This document shows positions 27,935 through 37,236 of a DNA stretch of 61,693 bases, piece by piece; positions within the stretch are counted from its first letter, which is position 1; every line of letters starts with the position of its first letter. The position numbers were made by a program, and so were the translations under genes. This DNA comes from Actinomycetota bacterium. GTDB lineage: Bacteria > Actinomycetota > Acidimicrobiia > Acidimicrobiales > Ilumatobacteraceae. Under the pieces are notes generated by a model that saw only the letters and a program-made list of their open reading frames with translations, made no database searches and was not told the DNA's origin. The stretch spans positions 1 to 61,693 of the forward strand of contig WLIV01000020.1 in assembly GCA_009702045.1 (NCBI GenBank), given 5' to 3'.

Positions 27935-28540
27935 GTGTCGAGTCACGCCATCGGTGCCCTTCGCGGTTCACTTCGCCGTCCTTCACGCCGCACGGCGATC
28001 TTCGCCGTGGCGAGCGTCGCAGCTGTCGGGTGGTACCTGTGGCCTGCCGTGCAGCACGAGCACAGTGCGGTTGCTGTGATCACCGACGGCTCCTGGTCTG
28101 CAATCACGGATCACGTCACCACCGAGGTTCGGGTGCGTGGCCGTGCTGTCAGCGACCTGGGCACCGTGAGCGACTGGTGCTCCTTGGCTGCGAGTGTGCC
28201 CTCGTTGACGATCGACGCAGACGTCGGCTTCGTGGTGGTTGCCATCGAGACGCGAGGCGACTGTGCCGGCGACCCGGAGACCGCTGCCCTGCGTGCGCTG
28301 AGCGGTCGGTCAATCGCCCCCGTGGTTGTGCTCGACACCGCTGCGTCAGCGCCCTCCGCCGATGTGCGTACCGTTCCGATTGAGCAACTGCTCGGCTCCG
28401 CAGGCACACGAGCAATGTCGTGTCAGTGGTGGGAGGACTGCCCGCAGAGCGGGCGCGTCGATGTGCGCAACGCCGATGGTTCACTCACCGACCTCGGCGC
28501 TGATCGTGTGGCGCGGATGGTGGCCTCGGCCATCGGCTAG
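27935..28540 (+). CDS. Membrane-anchored or secreted protein of unknown function, SGNH-like C-terminus
   Basis: 201 aa. One N-terminal hydrophobic segment (about residues 20-38) follows an Arg-rich stretch, so the rest likely lies outside the membrane. I do not recognise the family. The C-terminus, with CQWWEDCPQSG, a short DG motif, then LTDLGADRVARMVASAI, resembles the end of SGNH domains in AT3 acyltransferases, but the catalytic His is absent (DGSLT where DGxHLT is usual) and no GDS motif is found. It could be a decayed or non-catalytic partner of the AT3-SGNH gene 16 bp away on the other strand. Confidence 0.55.
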   Translation: MSSHAIGALRGSLRRPSRRTAIFAVASVAAVGWYLWPAVQHEHSAVAVITDGSWSAITDHVTTEVRVRGRAVSDLGTVSDWCSLAASVPSLTIDADVGFVVVAIETRGDCAGDPETAALRALSGRSIAPVVVLDTAASAPSADVRTVPIEQLLGSAGTRAMSCQWWEDCPQSGRVDVRNADGSLTDLGADRVARMVASAIG

Positions 28541-28556
28541 GAAGGGCTAGGTACTG

Positions 28557-30521
28557 CTAGGAGCAGGTACCGGCCGGGTTGTTGAAGCGCGGTTCGCTCG
28601 TCCAGGTGCCGCCGGCCCAGTCGGCGGCCGGGGCGGGCGTGACGCCGGCGAACAGGTCGGCGAACTGGTACACCAACCAGTTGCCGAGCAGGGCGCTGCC
28701 CTGCGGGCAGACGTGCACCCCGTCCTTCTTGCGGTCGGGCACGCCGTCGCCGGTGATGTCGTACGCGAACGTGCCCCACAACTGTTGATTGGCGTCGAGT
28801 ACGAACACGTCGTTCGGTCGGGTGCGGTGCAGGTCTTGCGCGAGGCCCAGCATGTAGGCGTAGTCGGTGGTCACCTTGGCCGGGTCGCCGGGAGGCATCG
28901 TCACGAACACCAGCGCTGCGCCGCTGCCGAGGATGGCGTCGGTGTAGGTGGTGAACGCAGCCTGTTGCTCGGCCTCGGGGAAGTCGCTGTCCCAGCCGGA
29001 GAACTGCAGCATCACCACGTCGGGATGCTCGTCGAGTACTGGTTGGATGAAGATCGCGTGGGTGTCGACACCCTTGCGGGGGGTGATGCCGGTGCCGACG
29101 AAGCCGTGGTAGCTGGCGGTCAGACCGGCGGCTTGAAATGCGGCGAGCACACCGGGTGCCGAATCGAACGCCACCGAGTCGCCCTCCCACATCACCGACT
29201 GGATGCTGCGCCTGGGCAACGTGCTGGTGGGGGCGACCGTGGTGTTGCCGGGGACTGTGGTGTCGCCCGGGATCGTGGTGGAGGTGGCGATCGGCGCGGC
29301 GGTCGTCGTCGGCAGCCCGATGGTTCTCGGGTCGAACGAGGCGACCTTGGTGGTGAGCGTCGGGGCGAGGACGACTGTGCCGATGATCGCGACGACCGCC
29401 ACCGCCAGGCCAGCGAGGGCCATGCGGTTCGTTGCCATCCACTGACGACGTCGGATCGGGGACTCGATCAGGTAGTACGAGGCGACGGCGGCGGCGAGCG
29501 AGGCGGACCAGCGGGCTCCGGTGAGTGCCCAGCCGTGCCAGCCCGTGTGCTCACTCGTCAACAGGATGTAGATCGGCCAGTGCCACAGGTACCAGCCGTA
29601 CGAGACTGCTCCGGCGCCGCGCAACGGAGCGATCGTGAGGACACGCTGCAAGGTGGTGGGCCAACTGGTGGCGAGCGTCGCCGCGAGCAGCGCCCCACCG
29701 GCCGAGTGCAGCAGAAAGCCGCCGTGTGCGAGGCCGCTGCTCGTGGCACCGTCGACGGTGAACCACGACCAGGCGATCGCGGCCACGATCGTCCACTGGA
29801 AGAGTTCGAGGGCCACTCGACGGGGGTGAAATCGTGAGCCATCACCGCGACCGAGGCGTTCGATGATCGCTGGCAGCCCGATGAGCGCCAGCAACGCACC
29901 CAGCAGGATCGAGGAGGCGCGGGTGTCGGTGCCCTCATACGCGCGGTTCGGGTTCGCCGGATCGTAGAGCACCCACATCAGTGCACCGGACGTGATGATG
30001 ATTGCGACACACGCGGCCGTCATGGTGAACAGCCAGCGGCGCACGCGAGACACCAGCAGGAACAGCGCCGGCCACACGACGTAGAACTGCTGCTCGACGG
30101 CCAAGCTCCACAGGTGGGTGAGCGGCGAGGGATCGGTGAACAGCGCCCAATAGTCGGCGCCCTGGAAGATCTCGTGCCAGTTGGCGACGTAGAGCAATGC
30201 CGGGATGACGGCGTGCTTGGCCGAGCTGAGCTGCGGGGGGCTGCCCCACAGGTACATCATCGGCACGACCGCCACCAGCAACGCCAGCACGGCTGGCAGC
30301 AGCCGACGGAACCGCCGCTCCCAGAACCGCAGCACGTTCACGGTGCCCGTGCGCCGCACCTCATCGATCAGCAGTCCGGTGATGAGGAAGCCCGAGAGCG
30401 CGAAGAACAGATCGACGCCGAGGAAACCGCCGCTGAGGCGTCCGTCGTGGAAGAAGAGCACGCCGATGACGGCGAGGCCGCGCAACCCGTCGAGGGCGAG
30501 AACCCGGTCGTTCTGTTTCAT
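28557..30521 (-). CDS. AT3-SGNH O-acyltransferase
   Basis: 654 aa. Residues 1 to about 350 form an acyltransferase-3 membrane domain with the R-x10-H motif (Arg14, His25 in LRGLAVIGVLFFH). An SGNH domain follows outside the membrane with the GDS block at Asp448 and DGVH at Asp600/His603. Such proteins take acyl groups across the membrane and transfer them to glycans. It is the last gene of the leftward glycan operon. The ATG at 30521 was chosen because the R-x10-H motif starts directly after it, and the longer frame overlaps the upstream gene. TAAGGT 11 nt upstream could be a weak -10 box. Confidence 0.87.
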   Translation of the reverse strand: MKQNDRVLALDGLRGLAVIGVLFFHDGRLSGGFLGVDLFFALSGFLITGLLIDEVRRTGTVNVLRFWERRFRRLLPAVLALLVAVVPMMYLWGSPPQLSSAKHAVIPALLYVANWHEIFQGADYWALFTDPSPLTHLWSLAVEQQFYVVWPALFLLVSRVRRWLFTMTAACVAIIITSGALMWVLYDPANPNRAYEGTDTRASSILLGALLALIGLPAIIERLGRGDGSRFHPRRVALELFQWTIVAAIAWSWFTVDGATSSGLAHGGFLLHSAGGALLAATLATSWPTTLQRVLTIAPLRGAGAVSYGWYLWHWPIYILLTSEHTGWHGWALTGARWSASLAAAVASYYLIESPIRRRQWMATNRMALAGLAVAVVAIIGTVVLAPTLTTKVASFDPRTIGLPTTTAAPIATSTTIPGDTTVPGNTTVAPTSTLPRRSIQSVMWEGDSVAFDSAPGVLAAFQAAGLTASYHGFVGTGITPRKGVDTHAIFIQPVLDEHPDVVMLQFSGWDSDFPEAEQQAAFTTYTDAILGSGAALVFVTMPPGDPAKVTTDYAYMLGLAQDLHRTRPNDVFVLDANQQLWGTFAYDITGDGVPDRKKDGVHVCPQGSALLGNWLVYQFADLFAGVTPAPAADWAGGTWTSEPRFNNPAGTCS

Positions 30522-30535
30522 ATCGGCGACCGACC

Positions 30536-33043
30536 TTATCCCTTGTCGACCGCCGCGATGGCCTCGGCCAGCAGGGCGGGGAAGTCGCGCGAGAGATCGG
30601 TGGGCCAGTCGTAGGCGAAGTGCGCGCCGTCGGGCCGCAGGCGCAGGTCGGTCTGGCGCGACTGCATCCACGTGGCGAGATCGAGGTTGGTGACCCAGCC
30701 GGGGAACTCGGAGGGCATCGAGCGGATGATGGTGTTCAGCGCGGCGACCCGCTCGGGTTGGCGGCCTTCACGCACATCCGGTGCCACGTCGCGAACGGCG
30801 TCGTTGTTGAACTCGGGGCAGGTGAGCCAGACGATGGTCTGTACGCCGCCAGCGATAAGCACCTGGGCTGCGCGTCGGTATGAGTCGCGGATGACCGCGT
30901 CCATCTCGGGTGTGCCGACGTGGGCGTCCTTCTTGCCGGGTAGATCGTACGACACCAGTTCCCACTGGCACGACAGCACCAGCGCGATGTCGGTGGGGTG
31001 GGAAGCGAGTACCTCCGCCCAGTGGGCAAGGGTGCCGGGGCATCTGCTGTTCTCGATCAGTCCGCACCCCATGATGCTGGCGTCACCGGCGTAGGTGATC
31101 TGTTCGGGGATCTGGCGGATCATCAGGAGTGCGAGCGTGAGCGAGGCGGAATCGCCGAACGTGCCGATGCGACCGGTCTTGGCCGACGGCACCACGTCGG
31201 TCTGAGTGGACGGCGCCGCCTTCGCGGCCTCAATCGCAGTAGCCAACAGTGTCGGCAGCGCTGCCGACAAGGAAGATGCAGACGAGTACTCGAAGTGCAC
31301 GCCGTCGGGCCGGATGGACGCGTCGTCCACCTTCCCGGTCATCCATGTGGCCAGGTCGAGTACGTGCATGTGACCGGGGTGCTCATCGACAACGCTGCGG
31401 ATGATGGTGTTGAGCGCATTCACGCGCTGTGGGTCTCGGGAGGCGACGATCTCCGGCAGGGCCTGATCTCCGGTGACGTTCGACATCGGCGGGCACAGGA
31501 CCCACGACACCTGACCCACACCGGCGGCGAGCAGCTGATCGGCCCGCTCCGTGTACGCGTCGTGGATCGCTCGATCAATCTCGAGCTGGCCGACGATTTG
31601 CTGACCGACACCCGGCACGTCGTGTGCGAGCACATCCCACTGGCACGACATGACCACGGCGAGGTCGACCACGTGTGCGTGGAGGAACGACGACCATTGG
31701 TCGGGGACGTCCTTGCAGCGCGCTGATTCGAGGGAGGTGATGAGGCCACATCCGAGTTTCGATGCGGTGCCCACCAGGTTGATCGTGGTGGAGGGGACCT
31801 GGCGTTCGATGAGCAGTCCCAACGACTTGGCGCTGGAGTCGCCGAACACCGCCACCCGTGGCTGACCGGCGACCGGCTTCACATCCGTCGCTGACGCGTC
31901 GGCCTCCAGCGCCGCCAGGTATTGACGCGCGCGCGGTGGGGTCAACTGTGTGCCAACGATCGTCAGTGCGACGACCATGACGCCCACCCAAACACGCCAC
32001 CGCATCGGGCCGGGGGCACGGCGAATAGGTCGTTCGATGAAGCGCACGATGGGCTGGCCGATGACGATGGCACCGACGAGTGCGATGAGGAACGTCAGGC
32101 CCGCAGGAACTCCATGGCGCTGGAGGATGACGATGATCGGCCAGTGCAACAGGTAGATCGGGTAGCTGAGGTCGCCGAGGAACGTGCTGAGTCGCCAGCC
32201 GAGCACCCCGCCGAGCACCTTGGGTGTGCTGACCGCGCTGTGGATCAGGACTGTGGAGAGCAACGCCACCAGCGGGAGCAGCCCGCGACGGACGAACTCA
32301 TCCCCCGGTCCGACCATGAGGGAGACTGCGATCAGCCCGGCGAGCGTTACCGAGGTGAGTACGTTGCCCCAGCGCAGCGACATGGCCCGCGGGATGAGGC
32401 CCTGGCGGTGGACAATGGCCAGCGCCACGCCCACCAGGATCTCGCCGGCCCGGGTGTCGGTGCCGTAGTACGTGCGGGCCACCGACATACCGGCCACGAG
32501 CGGCAACACGAACGACACCACGATGAGCAGCAGTACCGTGCCGAGCTGGGCGCGCCCGCGCCACAGCCGCGACGTCAGCCACAACAGCAGCGGCAGCACC
32601 AGGTACACCTGCTGCTCGATACCGAGGCTCCAGTAGTGCACCATCATGTCGGCCTGCTGGAACAGGGCCGCATAGCTGGTGCCCTGTTGCAGCTGGAACC
32701 AGTTGCCGAATCCGCCGGCAATGGCCCACAATCGGTGGGCCGGATTCAGGGGTGTGTTCCCGGTGGCGGCTTCGTAGGCGACGATGCCGGCCAGCACGGT
32801 CCATGCCGCTGGCAGGATGCGCCGCCAGCGGCCACCCCAATAGTTGACGATGGCATGGCGGTCGATCGGGCGCGAGAGGAGACGATCGGTGAGCAGGTAG
32901 CCGGAGATGGTGAAGAACACCGACACGCCGATGTAGCCGCCGGTGACGCCGAGGAACTGCGAGTGGAACAACAGCACGAGCAGCACGCTGAACGCGCGCA
33001 GGCCATCGAGGTTGGGGAGTCGTGTGCGCGGTGTTTCAGCCAT
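30536..33043 (-). CDS. AT3 acyltransferase with two tandem SGNH domains
   Basis: 835 aa. The N-terminal AT3 membrane domain has R-x10-H at Arg16/His27 and about ten helices. Two SGNH domains follow. Copy 1 has the GDS block at Asp402 and DGVH at Asp580/His583. Copy 2 has Asp631 and DGAH at Asp805/His808. Both share CQW, an ALNTIIRS helix, LDLATWM and RPDGxHF, so this is an internal duplication, and both look catalytically complete. Usual AT3-SGNH proteins have one such domain. The ATG at 33043 overlaps the end of the AftD-like gene by 8 bp, indicating coupling. The acceptor is probably the glycan made by this operon. Confidence 0.88.
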   Translation of the reverse strand: MAETPRTRLPNLDGLRAFSVLLVLLFHSQFLGVTGGYIGVSVFFTISGYLLTDRLLSRPIDRHAIVNYWGGRWRRILPAAWTVLAGIVAYEAATGNTPLNPAHRLWAIAGGFGNWFQLQQGTSYAALFQQADMMVHYWSLGIEQQVYLVLPLLLWLTSRLWRGRAQLGTVLLLIVVSFVLPLVAGMSVARTYYGTDTRAGEILVGVALAIVHRQGLIPRAMSLRWGNVLTSVTLAGLIAVSLMVGPGDEFVRRGLLPLVALLSTVLIHSAVSTPKVLGGVLGWRLSTFLGDLSYPIYLLHWPIIVILQRHGVPAGLTFLIALVGAIVIGQPIVRFIERPIRRAPGPMRWRVWVGVMVVALTIVGTQLTPPRARQYLAALEADASATDVKPVAGQPRVAVFGDSSAKSLGLLIERQVPSTTINLVGTASKLGCGLITSLESARCKDVPDQWSSFLHAHVVDLAVVMSCQWDVLAHDVPGVGQQIVGQLEIDRAIHDAYTERADQLLAAGVGQVSWVLCPPMSNVTGDQALPEIVASRDPQRVNALNTIIRSVVDEHPGHMHVLDLATWMTGKVDDASIRPDGVHFEYSSASSLSAALPTLLATAIEAAKAAPSTQTDVVPSAKTGRIGTFGDSASLTLALLMIRQIPEQITYAGDASIMGCGLIENSRCPGTLAHWAEVLASHPTDIALVLSCQWELVSYDLPGKKDAHVGTPEMDAVIRDSYRRAAQVLIAGGVQTIVWLTCPEFNNDAVRDVAPDVREGRQPERVAALNTIIRSMPSEFPGWVTNLDLATWMQSRQTDLRLRPDGAHFAYDWPTDLSRDFPALLAEAIAAVDKG

Positions 33044-36000
33044 CGATCGGGTCGTCCGGCCATTCGTGGGGGTCCTCATCCGCGGCGAGCGTCACGAGAA
33101 GCAGGAAGATGAGGAACAGGCCGGCCTTGTGGGTGTGCTCGAAGAAGCTGGGCCAGCCGCCACCTGCGGCGAAGCGGTTGGCGTGTTGCCGATACACGAT
33201 GTAGGCGGCGATACCGCTGATCCCCACCAGCGCGGCAACACCGGCCAGGCGGGGCCGCCGCACGATGATGATGGCGGCGGCGATCACGAGTGCGCCGAGC
33301 GCCCACCAGAGACTGACGAACGCGAGGCACGCTCCCACGAGCAGCGCAGCTCCTCCGGCAGAGCGACGCCTCGTGGTGGTGTGCCAGGGCGCGACGAGTG
33401 CCGGCAGTTGGTACGGCGATGGGTCGGCGGCGGGTACAGGTCGGCCGGCCCGCAGTCGTCGTCGCCCGAGCGGCCAGAGGGCGAGGCCCAGGCAGCACAC
33501 TGTCGCCACCGCCGACAACCCGAGGGCGAGGTTGAGCTTCGTCTGAGGCGTGAAGTGGATCGAGACCTGTGTGGGCTGGTCGCTCGGCGCCAACTGCCAG
33601 CCGTTGGCGCCGCCGCTGACGGGCCTGGGCGCCGAGAGCGTGCGGCCATCGACACTGGCCTCCCAGCCCTTGTTGTAGCCCTCACCGAAGATCAGCCAAC
33701 AACCCTTCGGGCAGGGCGCGACGGTGACGGTGGCAGATGTGGCGCCGAAGGAGTCGAGGTGGACATCAACGCTGCCGGTGGAGACGGCTGCCGGTTCGGC
33801 GGCCGTGGGGATCAGCGTCGCTCCATCGACGTCGATGCCAGTAACCACTCCGGGTGCGCTGAGCAGATGATGCTCACCGGGTGCGAGGCGCAGCGTGCTG
33901 CCCGCACATGGCGCGGCGGTGATGGCCTCGCCGGCGCTGAGTGCTGCGGCGTCCACCTGCAACGGCACCGGCGCGCCGTCGAGCGTGAGCAGATCGCTGC
34001 GGCAGGTGTTGGGTGCCACCGTGGTTGCTGCGATGGGCAGACCGGTGATCTCGCTGATGGCCGCCGGGAGCAAGGCGAACTGCCCATACCTTCGCTCGGT
34101 GGTGGTGCGCTCCGCCACCGCCGTGATCTCGACAGTGAGTGAGTCTCCCGAGGCTGCCGGGAACGAGATTGTGCTGGCGCCAGCGGTATCTGCTGCGGGA
34201 ACTGCGACCGTCGTGTCGTGCCCGTCGATACTGACCCTGACCTCGGTGATGGGGGAGAGCTGCACATCATTCGGTTGCATCATCTCGAACGACGAGACGG
34301 TGGAGCCTGGTTGTAGCGGCACAGTGATGGAGCTACCGACAGCGATGTTGAACGGAGTGACCCAACGAGTTGAGCTGTCGCCGTCGAACGCTGCCGAGGC
34401 GCGTGCGCTGGGAACACCAGCGAGCCGACGGTTCGACGTCGCTGTGTGGACCTCGCCTGCCAGCGCGTCGAGCGCCGAGTCGGCAGCGCGTGGGGAGAGC
34501 CGCAAGGTGACGCTGAAACGACCGTCGATGGCGGTGGTGAGTGAGAGCGCTCGAGCCAGCGTGGGCTCGGGGTCGCTGCGCCAGCGGTCGGTGGCACGGA
34601 CGCGTTCGCGATGGAGCACGAGTGCGGTCGGCGAACCGGCCGGCGCCTTGGTGAGCGCTTGTGTCGGCGGGCGGACCCACTCCTGCGCCACGGGTCCGAT
34701 CTCGGCGAAGCCGACCCACCACTCGCCGTACTGCGGCGCGCCGGGTCGGTCAGCAACCTCGGTGACGGTGATCGCGACCGACGTCCCGAGGGGAATCGCC
34801 ACCGTCTGTCCCGCGCCGGTCAACGATTTCGGACCGAGCTCGACTCGCTGGTGGTGGCCATCGACAGCGATATCGACGGCGGTGATCTGGCGCTTCAGTT
34901 GTGCGCCCTGCAGTTGCAGTAGGTGGAGTTCGCCGGTGTTCGCTCCGGTGAGGGTGAACGTCTCGCCGATGGGGTTCCAGTGCTGACCGAAACGCCACCC
35001 AGTCGAGGTGTCGCCGTCAACCGCCATCGCGGCACGGTCTTCAGGAAGATACGCGAACGGTTCGCCGTACGCCGTGGCCTGCACCGTGAGGCCGTGATCG
35101 AGCGTGGCGATGGTCTCACCCGCCGGGTCGGCGTTCTCGAAGATCGGCAGCCGTTGCGCGCTGGCGGTGGTGTGTACCCCGTCCTGCGATGGTCCGCCTG
35201 ACTCAGTCATGCCAAGGGTGTCCTGCGAACCGCGCCATTGCTGTTCGCGATCGCGGTTCGAGTCGGTGATCAGCACCACCGTTCCAGATGGCAGTGATGC
35301 CCAGTCGGCGGCGGTGAGGTCGTTGGCGTAACGGACGAGTTCGTCGCCGTGCAACAGGCCGGCGGCAGCAGAATCGACGACGCCGTCACCGCTGCCATCG
35401 ACGACCACGATGCGGGTCTGTGCTCGCACGATCGACACGGGATCCTCGACCGGCACCAGCATGACCGGAGCAATCGGTGTGCCGATCCGTGGATCGGAGA
35501 CGGACTGTTCGTCGATCATCGGGACGGCGGGCCGGTTGACGGTCGGCGTGCCGTAGGCGATGGGGACGCCGAGGCCGGTGGCGGGCGTGCGGAAGAGATC
35601 GGCGAAGACTTCTGGCCGTGGCGTGCGGAAACGGTCGAACGCCAGGTCATTGGTGACCCAGATCTGATCAGCCGCCAGCAGACGGGCAACGGGAGCGATC
35701 GAGGCAGGGTCGAGGGAATCAGTTTGCACTCGGTTGTCGAGTGCGTAGAGCAGGTCCATCAACTGGCTGCTGCCGAGGGGCAGCAGGTCGCGGGTGAGCA
35801 GTGCCTTTTGGGTGATACCGGCCACGGGTTGATCGACAGTGAAACCCCAGCGGAAGGCGCCGAACTCAGCTCCCGGAAGCTGCAGCACCCTCGATGTGGT
35901 GGTGCTGGCGTCGAGTGCTGCTGCCGCGTCCATCCATGCGGCTGGCGGACGTTGGTCGCGTTGTAACGCTGGGTCGACCAGGTGGGCTGTCCACAGCGAT

Positions 36001-37223
36001 GGAAGTTGGGCCGCGATCAGCAGCACGACTGCTCCGGCTACCCAGGTGCCGAGCCGGGGCCGGAGATGACGAACCGAGACGACGAGGGCTGCAGCACCGA
36101 GGCCGAGTCCCAGTGAGAGCAGTGGCAGTGCGCGGGTGCTGCTGCGCAACGCGAGGCCGAGTCCGGTGTCGCGGATGAGCGCCGGCAGCGGTGACGGATG
36201 CTCGAACGGGTGCACCCCCACTGACAGCACGAGGCCGACGATGACGAGCGAGGTGGCGAACCGTCGCTGAGCAAAGCGAGTGATGACCAGCCCGAGCAGG
36301 CAGGTCAGCAACAAGAGGAACCCAATGATGATCAGTCGGGCCGACTCTTGATACGGGATGGAGGCTGTGGTGGATGCCGCGAACGGGTCGCGCACGTAGA
36401 ACAGCCAGTAGCCCAGGCTGCGCATGACTTCGGTACTCGACGCAGTGTGCGAGACGGCCTCGAGTGTCTCGCTGTAGGCCAGCACATCGGCGCCGAAGTT
36501 GCCCTGGATGGAGAGCATCGCCACCCACCATGCGGACACACCGGCGCTGAGAATTCCGATTCGCGCAGCGGCGCCGAGCACCTGTCGTCGATCGACACGC
36601 TGGCCGTGCCATTCGTAGAGCGCCCACAGGATGGGCCCGGGGAGAATGGTGGCGAAGGCGGTGGCATTGACCGACGAGACCGTGAGCACGACCAGCGCAA
36701 GGAGTGCCGGGTAGCGCCAACCGCCGCGGTGGACTGCCCGCATCGTGAGCAGGGTCATCCAGCCGAGCGACGCCCACGGCAGCAACATCACTGACGTGCG
36801 GCTGATGTACGGAAGGATGTACGGCGACAGTTGATACACCAGGGCGGCGACGGCAGCGCCGAGGGTTGCCATGCCGAGCGCCCGCGAAAGGCGCATCACG
36901 CCGAGGCCGCCGAGGAACAGGATGGTGGCGATCCATAGGCGATGCGCCACCCAGTCGGGTGCCCCGATCCGGTCGAAGCACCAGAACCACGGGCCGGAGG
37001 GCCACAGGTAGGCGATCATCTGGTGCGGAACCCAGCCGCCCATCTGGCTGGGGTCCCAGGTCTTGGGCGCCTGGCTGATCAGTCGACCTGGGTCGAGGTA
37101 CAGGTAGAGCTTGGTGTCGGAGGGCATCTTGCCGGGGGACGACAACAACGCCGGTAGGTAGGCGATGGTGGCCAGCAGTGCGGCGACCCGTCGGTCGGGG
37201 GTGAGACGCGGTCGGGTCGTCAT
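33036..37223 (-). CDS. AftD-like alpha-(1->3)-arabinofuranosyltransferase, copy 1
   Basis: 1395 aa, matching the usual AftD size of about 1,400. The N-terminal GT-C domain (to about residue 430) has the first-loop acidic residues Asp36 and Asp44 in PSDTKLYLYLDPGRL, then YLWPSGPWFW and GAPDWVAHRLWIA, as in mycobacterial AftD (DUF3367). The outer part carries two F5/8-type C (discoidin/CBM32-like) signatures, AMAVDGDTSTGWR near 731 and AAFDGDSSTRW near 941. The C-terminus has further membrane helices. In mycobacteria AftD uses DPA to branch arabinan. Start: ATG 37223, 13 bp after the previous stop; an ATG at 37244 is possible. Confidence 0.88.
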   Translation of the reverse strand: MTTRPRLTPDRRVAALLATIAYLPALLSSPGKMPSDTKLYLYLDPGRLISQAPKTWDPSQMGGWVPHQMIAYLWPSGPWFWCFDRIGAPDWVAHRLWIATILFLGGLGVMRLSRALGMATLGAAVAALVYQLSPYILPYISRTSVMLLPWASLGWMTLLTMRAVHRGGWRYPALLALVVLTVSSVNATAFATILPGPILWALYEWHGQRVDRRQVLGAAARIGILSAGVSAWWVAMLSIQGNFGADVLAYSETLEAVSHTASSTEVMRSLGYWLFYVRDPFAASTTASIPYQESARLIIIGFLLLLTCLLGLVITRFAQRRFATSLVIVGLVLSVGVHPFEHPSPLPALIRDTGLGLALRSSTRALPLLSLGLGLGAAALVVSVRHLRPRLGTWVAGAVVLLIAAQLPSLWTAHLVDPALQRDQRPPAAWMDAAAALDASTTTSRVLQLPGAEFGAFRWGFTVDQPVAGITQKALLTRDLLPLGSSQLMDLLYALDNRVQTDSLDPASIAPVARLLAADQIWVTNDLAFDRFRTPRPEVFADLFRTPATGLGVPIAYGTPTVNRPAVPMIDEQSVSDPRIGTPIAPVMLVPVEDPVSIVRAQTRIVVVDGSGDGVVDSAAAGLLHGDELVRYANDLTAADWASLPSGTVVLITDSNRDREQQWRGSQDTLGMTESGGPSQDGVHTTASAQRLPIFENADPAGETIATLDHGLTVQATAYGEPFAYLPEDRAAMAVDGDTSTGWRFGQHWNPIGETFTLTGANTGELHLLQLQGAQLKRQITAVDIAVDGHHQRVELGPKSLTGAGQTVAIPLGTSVAITVTEVADRPGAPQYGEWWVGFAEIGPVAQEWVRPPTQALTKAPAGSPTALVLHRERVRATDRWRSDPEPTLARALSLTTAIDGRFSVTLRLSPRAADSALDALAGEVHTATSNRRLAGVPSARASAAFDGDSSTRWVTPFNIAVGSSITVPLQPGSTVSSFEMMQPNDVQLSPITEVRVSIDGHDTTVAVPAADTAGASTISFPAASGDSLTVEITAVAERTTTERRYGQFALLPAAISEITGLPIAATTVAPNTCRSDLLTLDGAPVPLQVDAAALSAGEAITAAPCAGSTLRLAPGEHHLLSAPGVVTGIDVDGATLIPTAAEPAAVSTGSVDVHLDSFGATSATVTVAPCPKGCWLIFGEGYNKGWEASVDGRTLSAPRPVSGGANGWQLAPSDQPTQVSIHFTPQTKLNLALGLSAVATVCCLGLALWPLGRRRLRAGRPVPAADPSPYQLPALVAPWHTTTRRRSAGGAALLVGACLAFVSLWWALGALVIAAAIIIVRRPRLAGVAALVGISGIAAYIVYRQHANRFAAGGGWPSFFEHTHKAGLFLIFLLLVTLAADEDPHEWPDDPIDG

Positions 37224-37236
37224 CGCAGGAGAGAGT

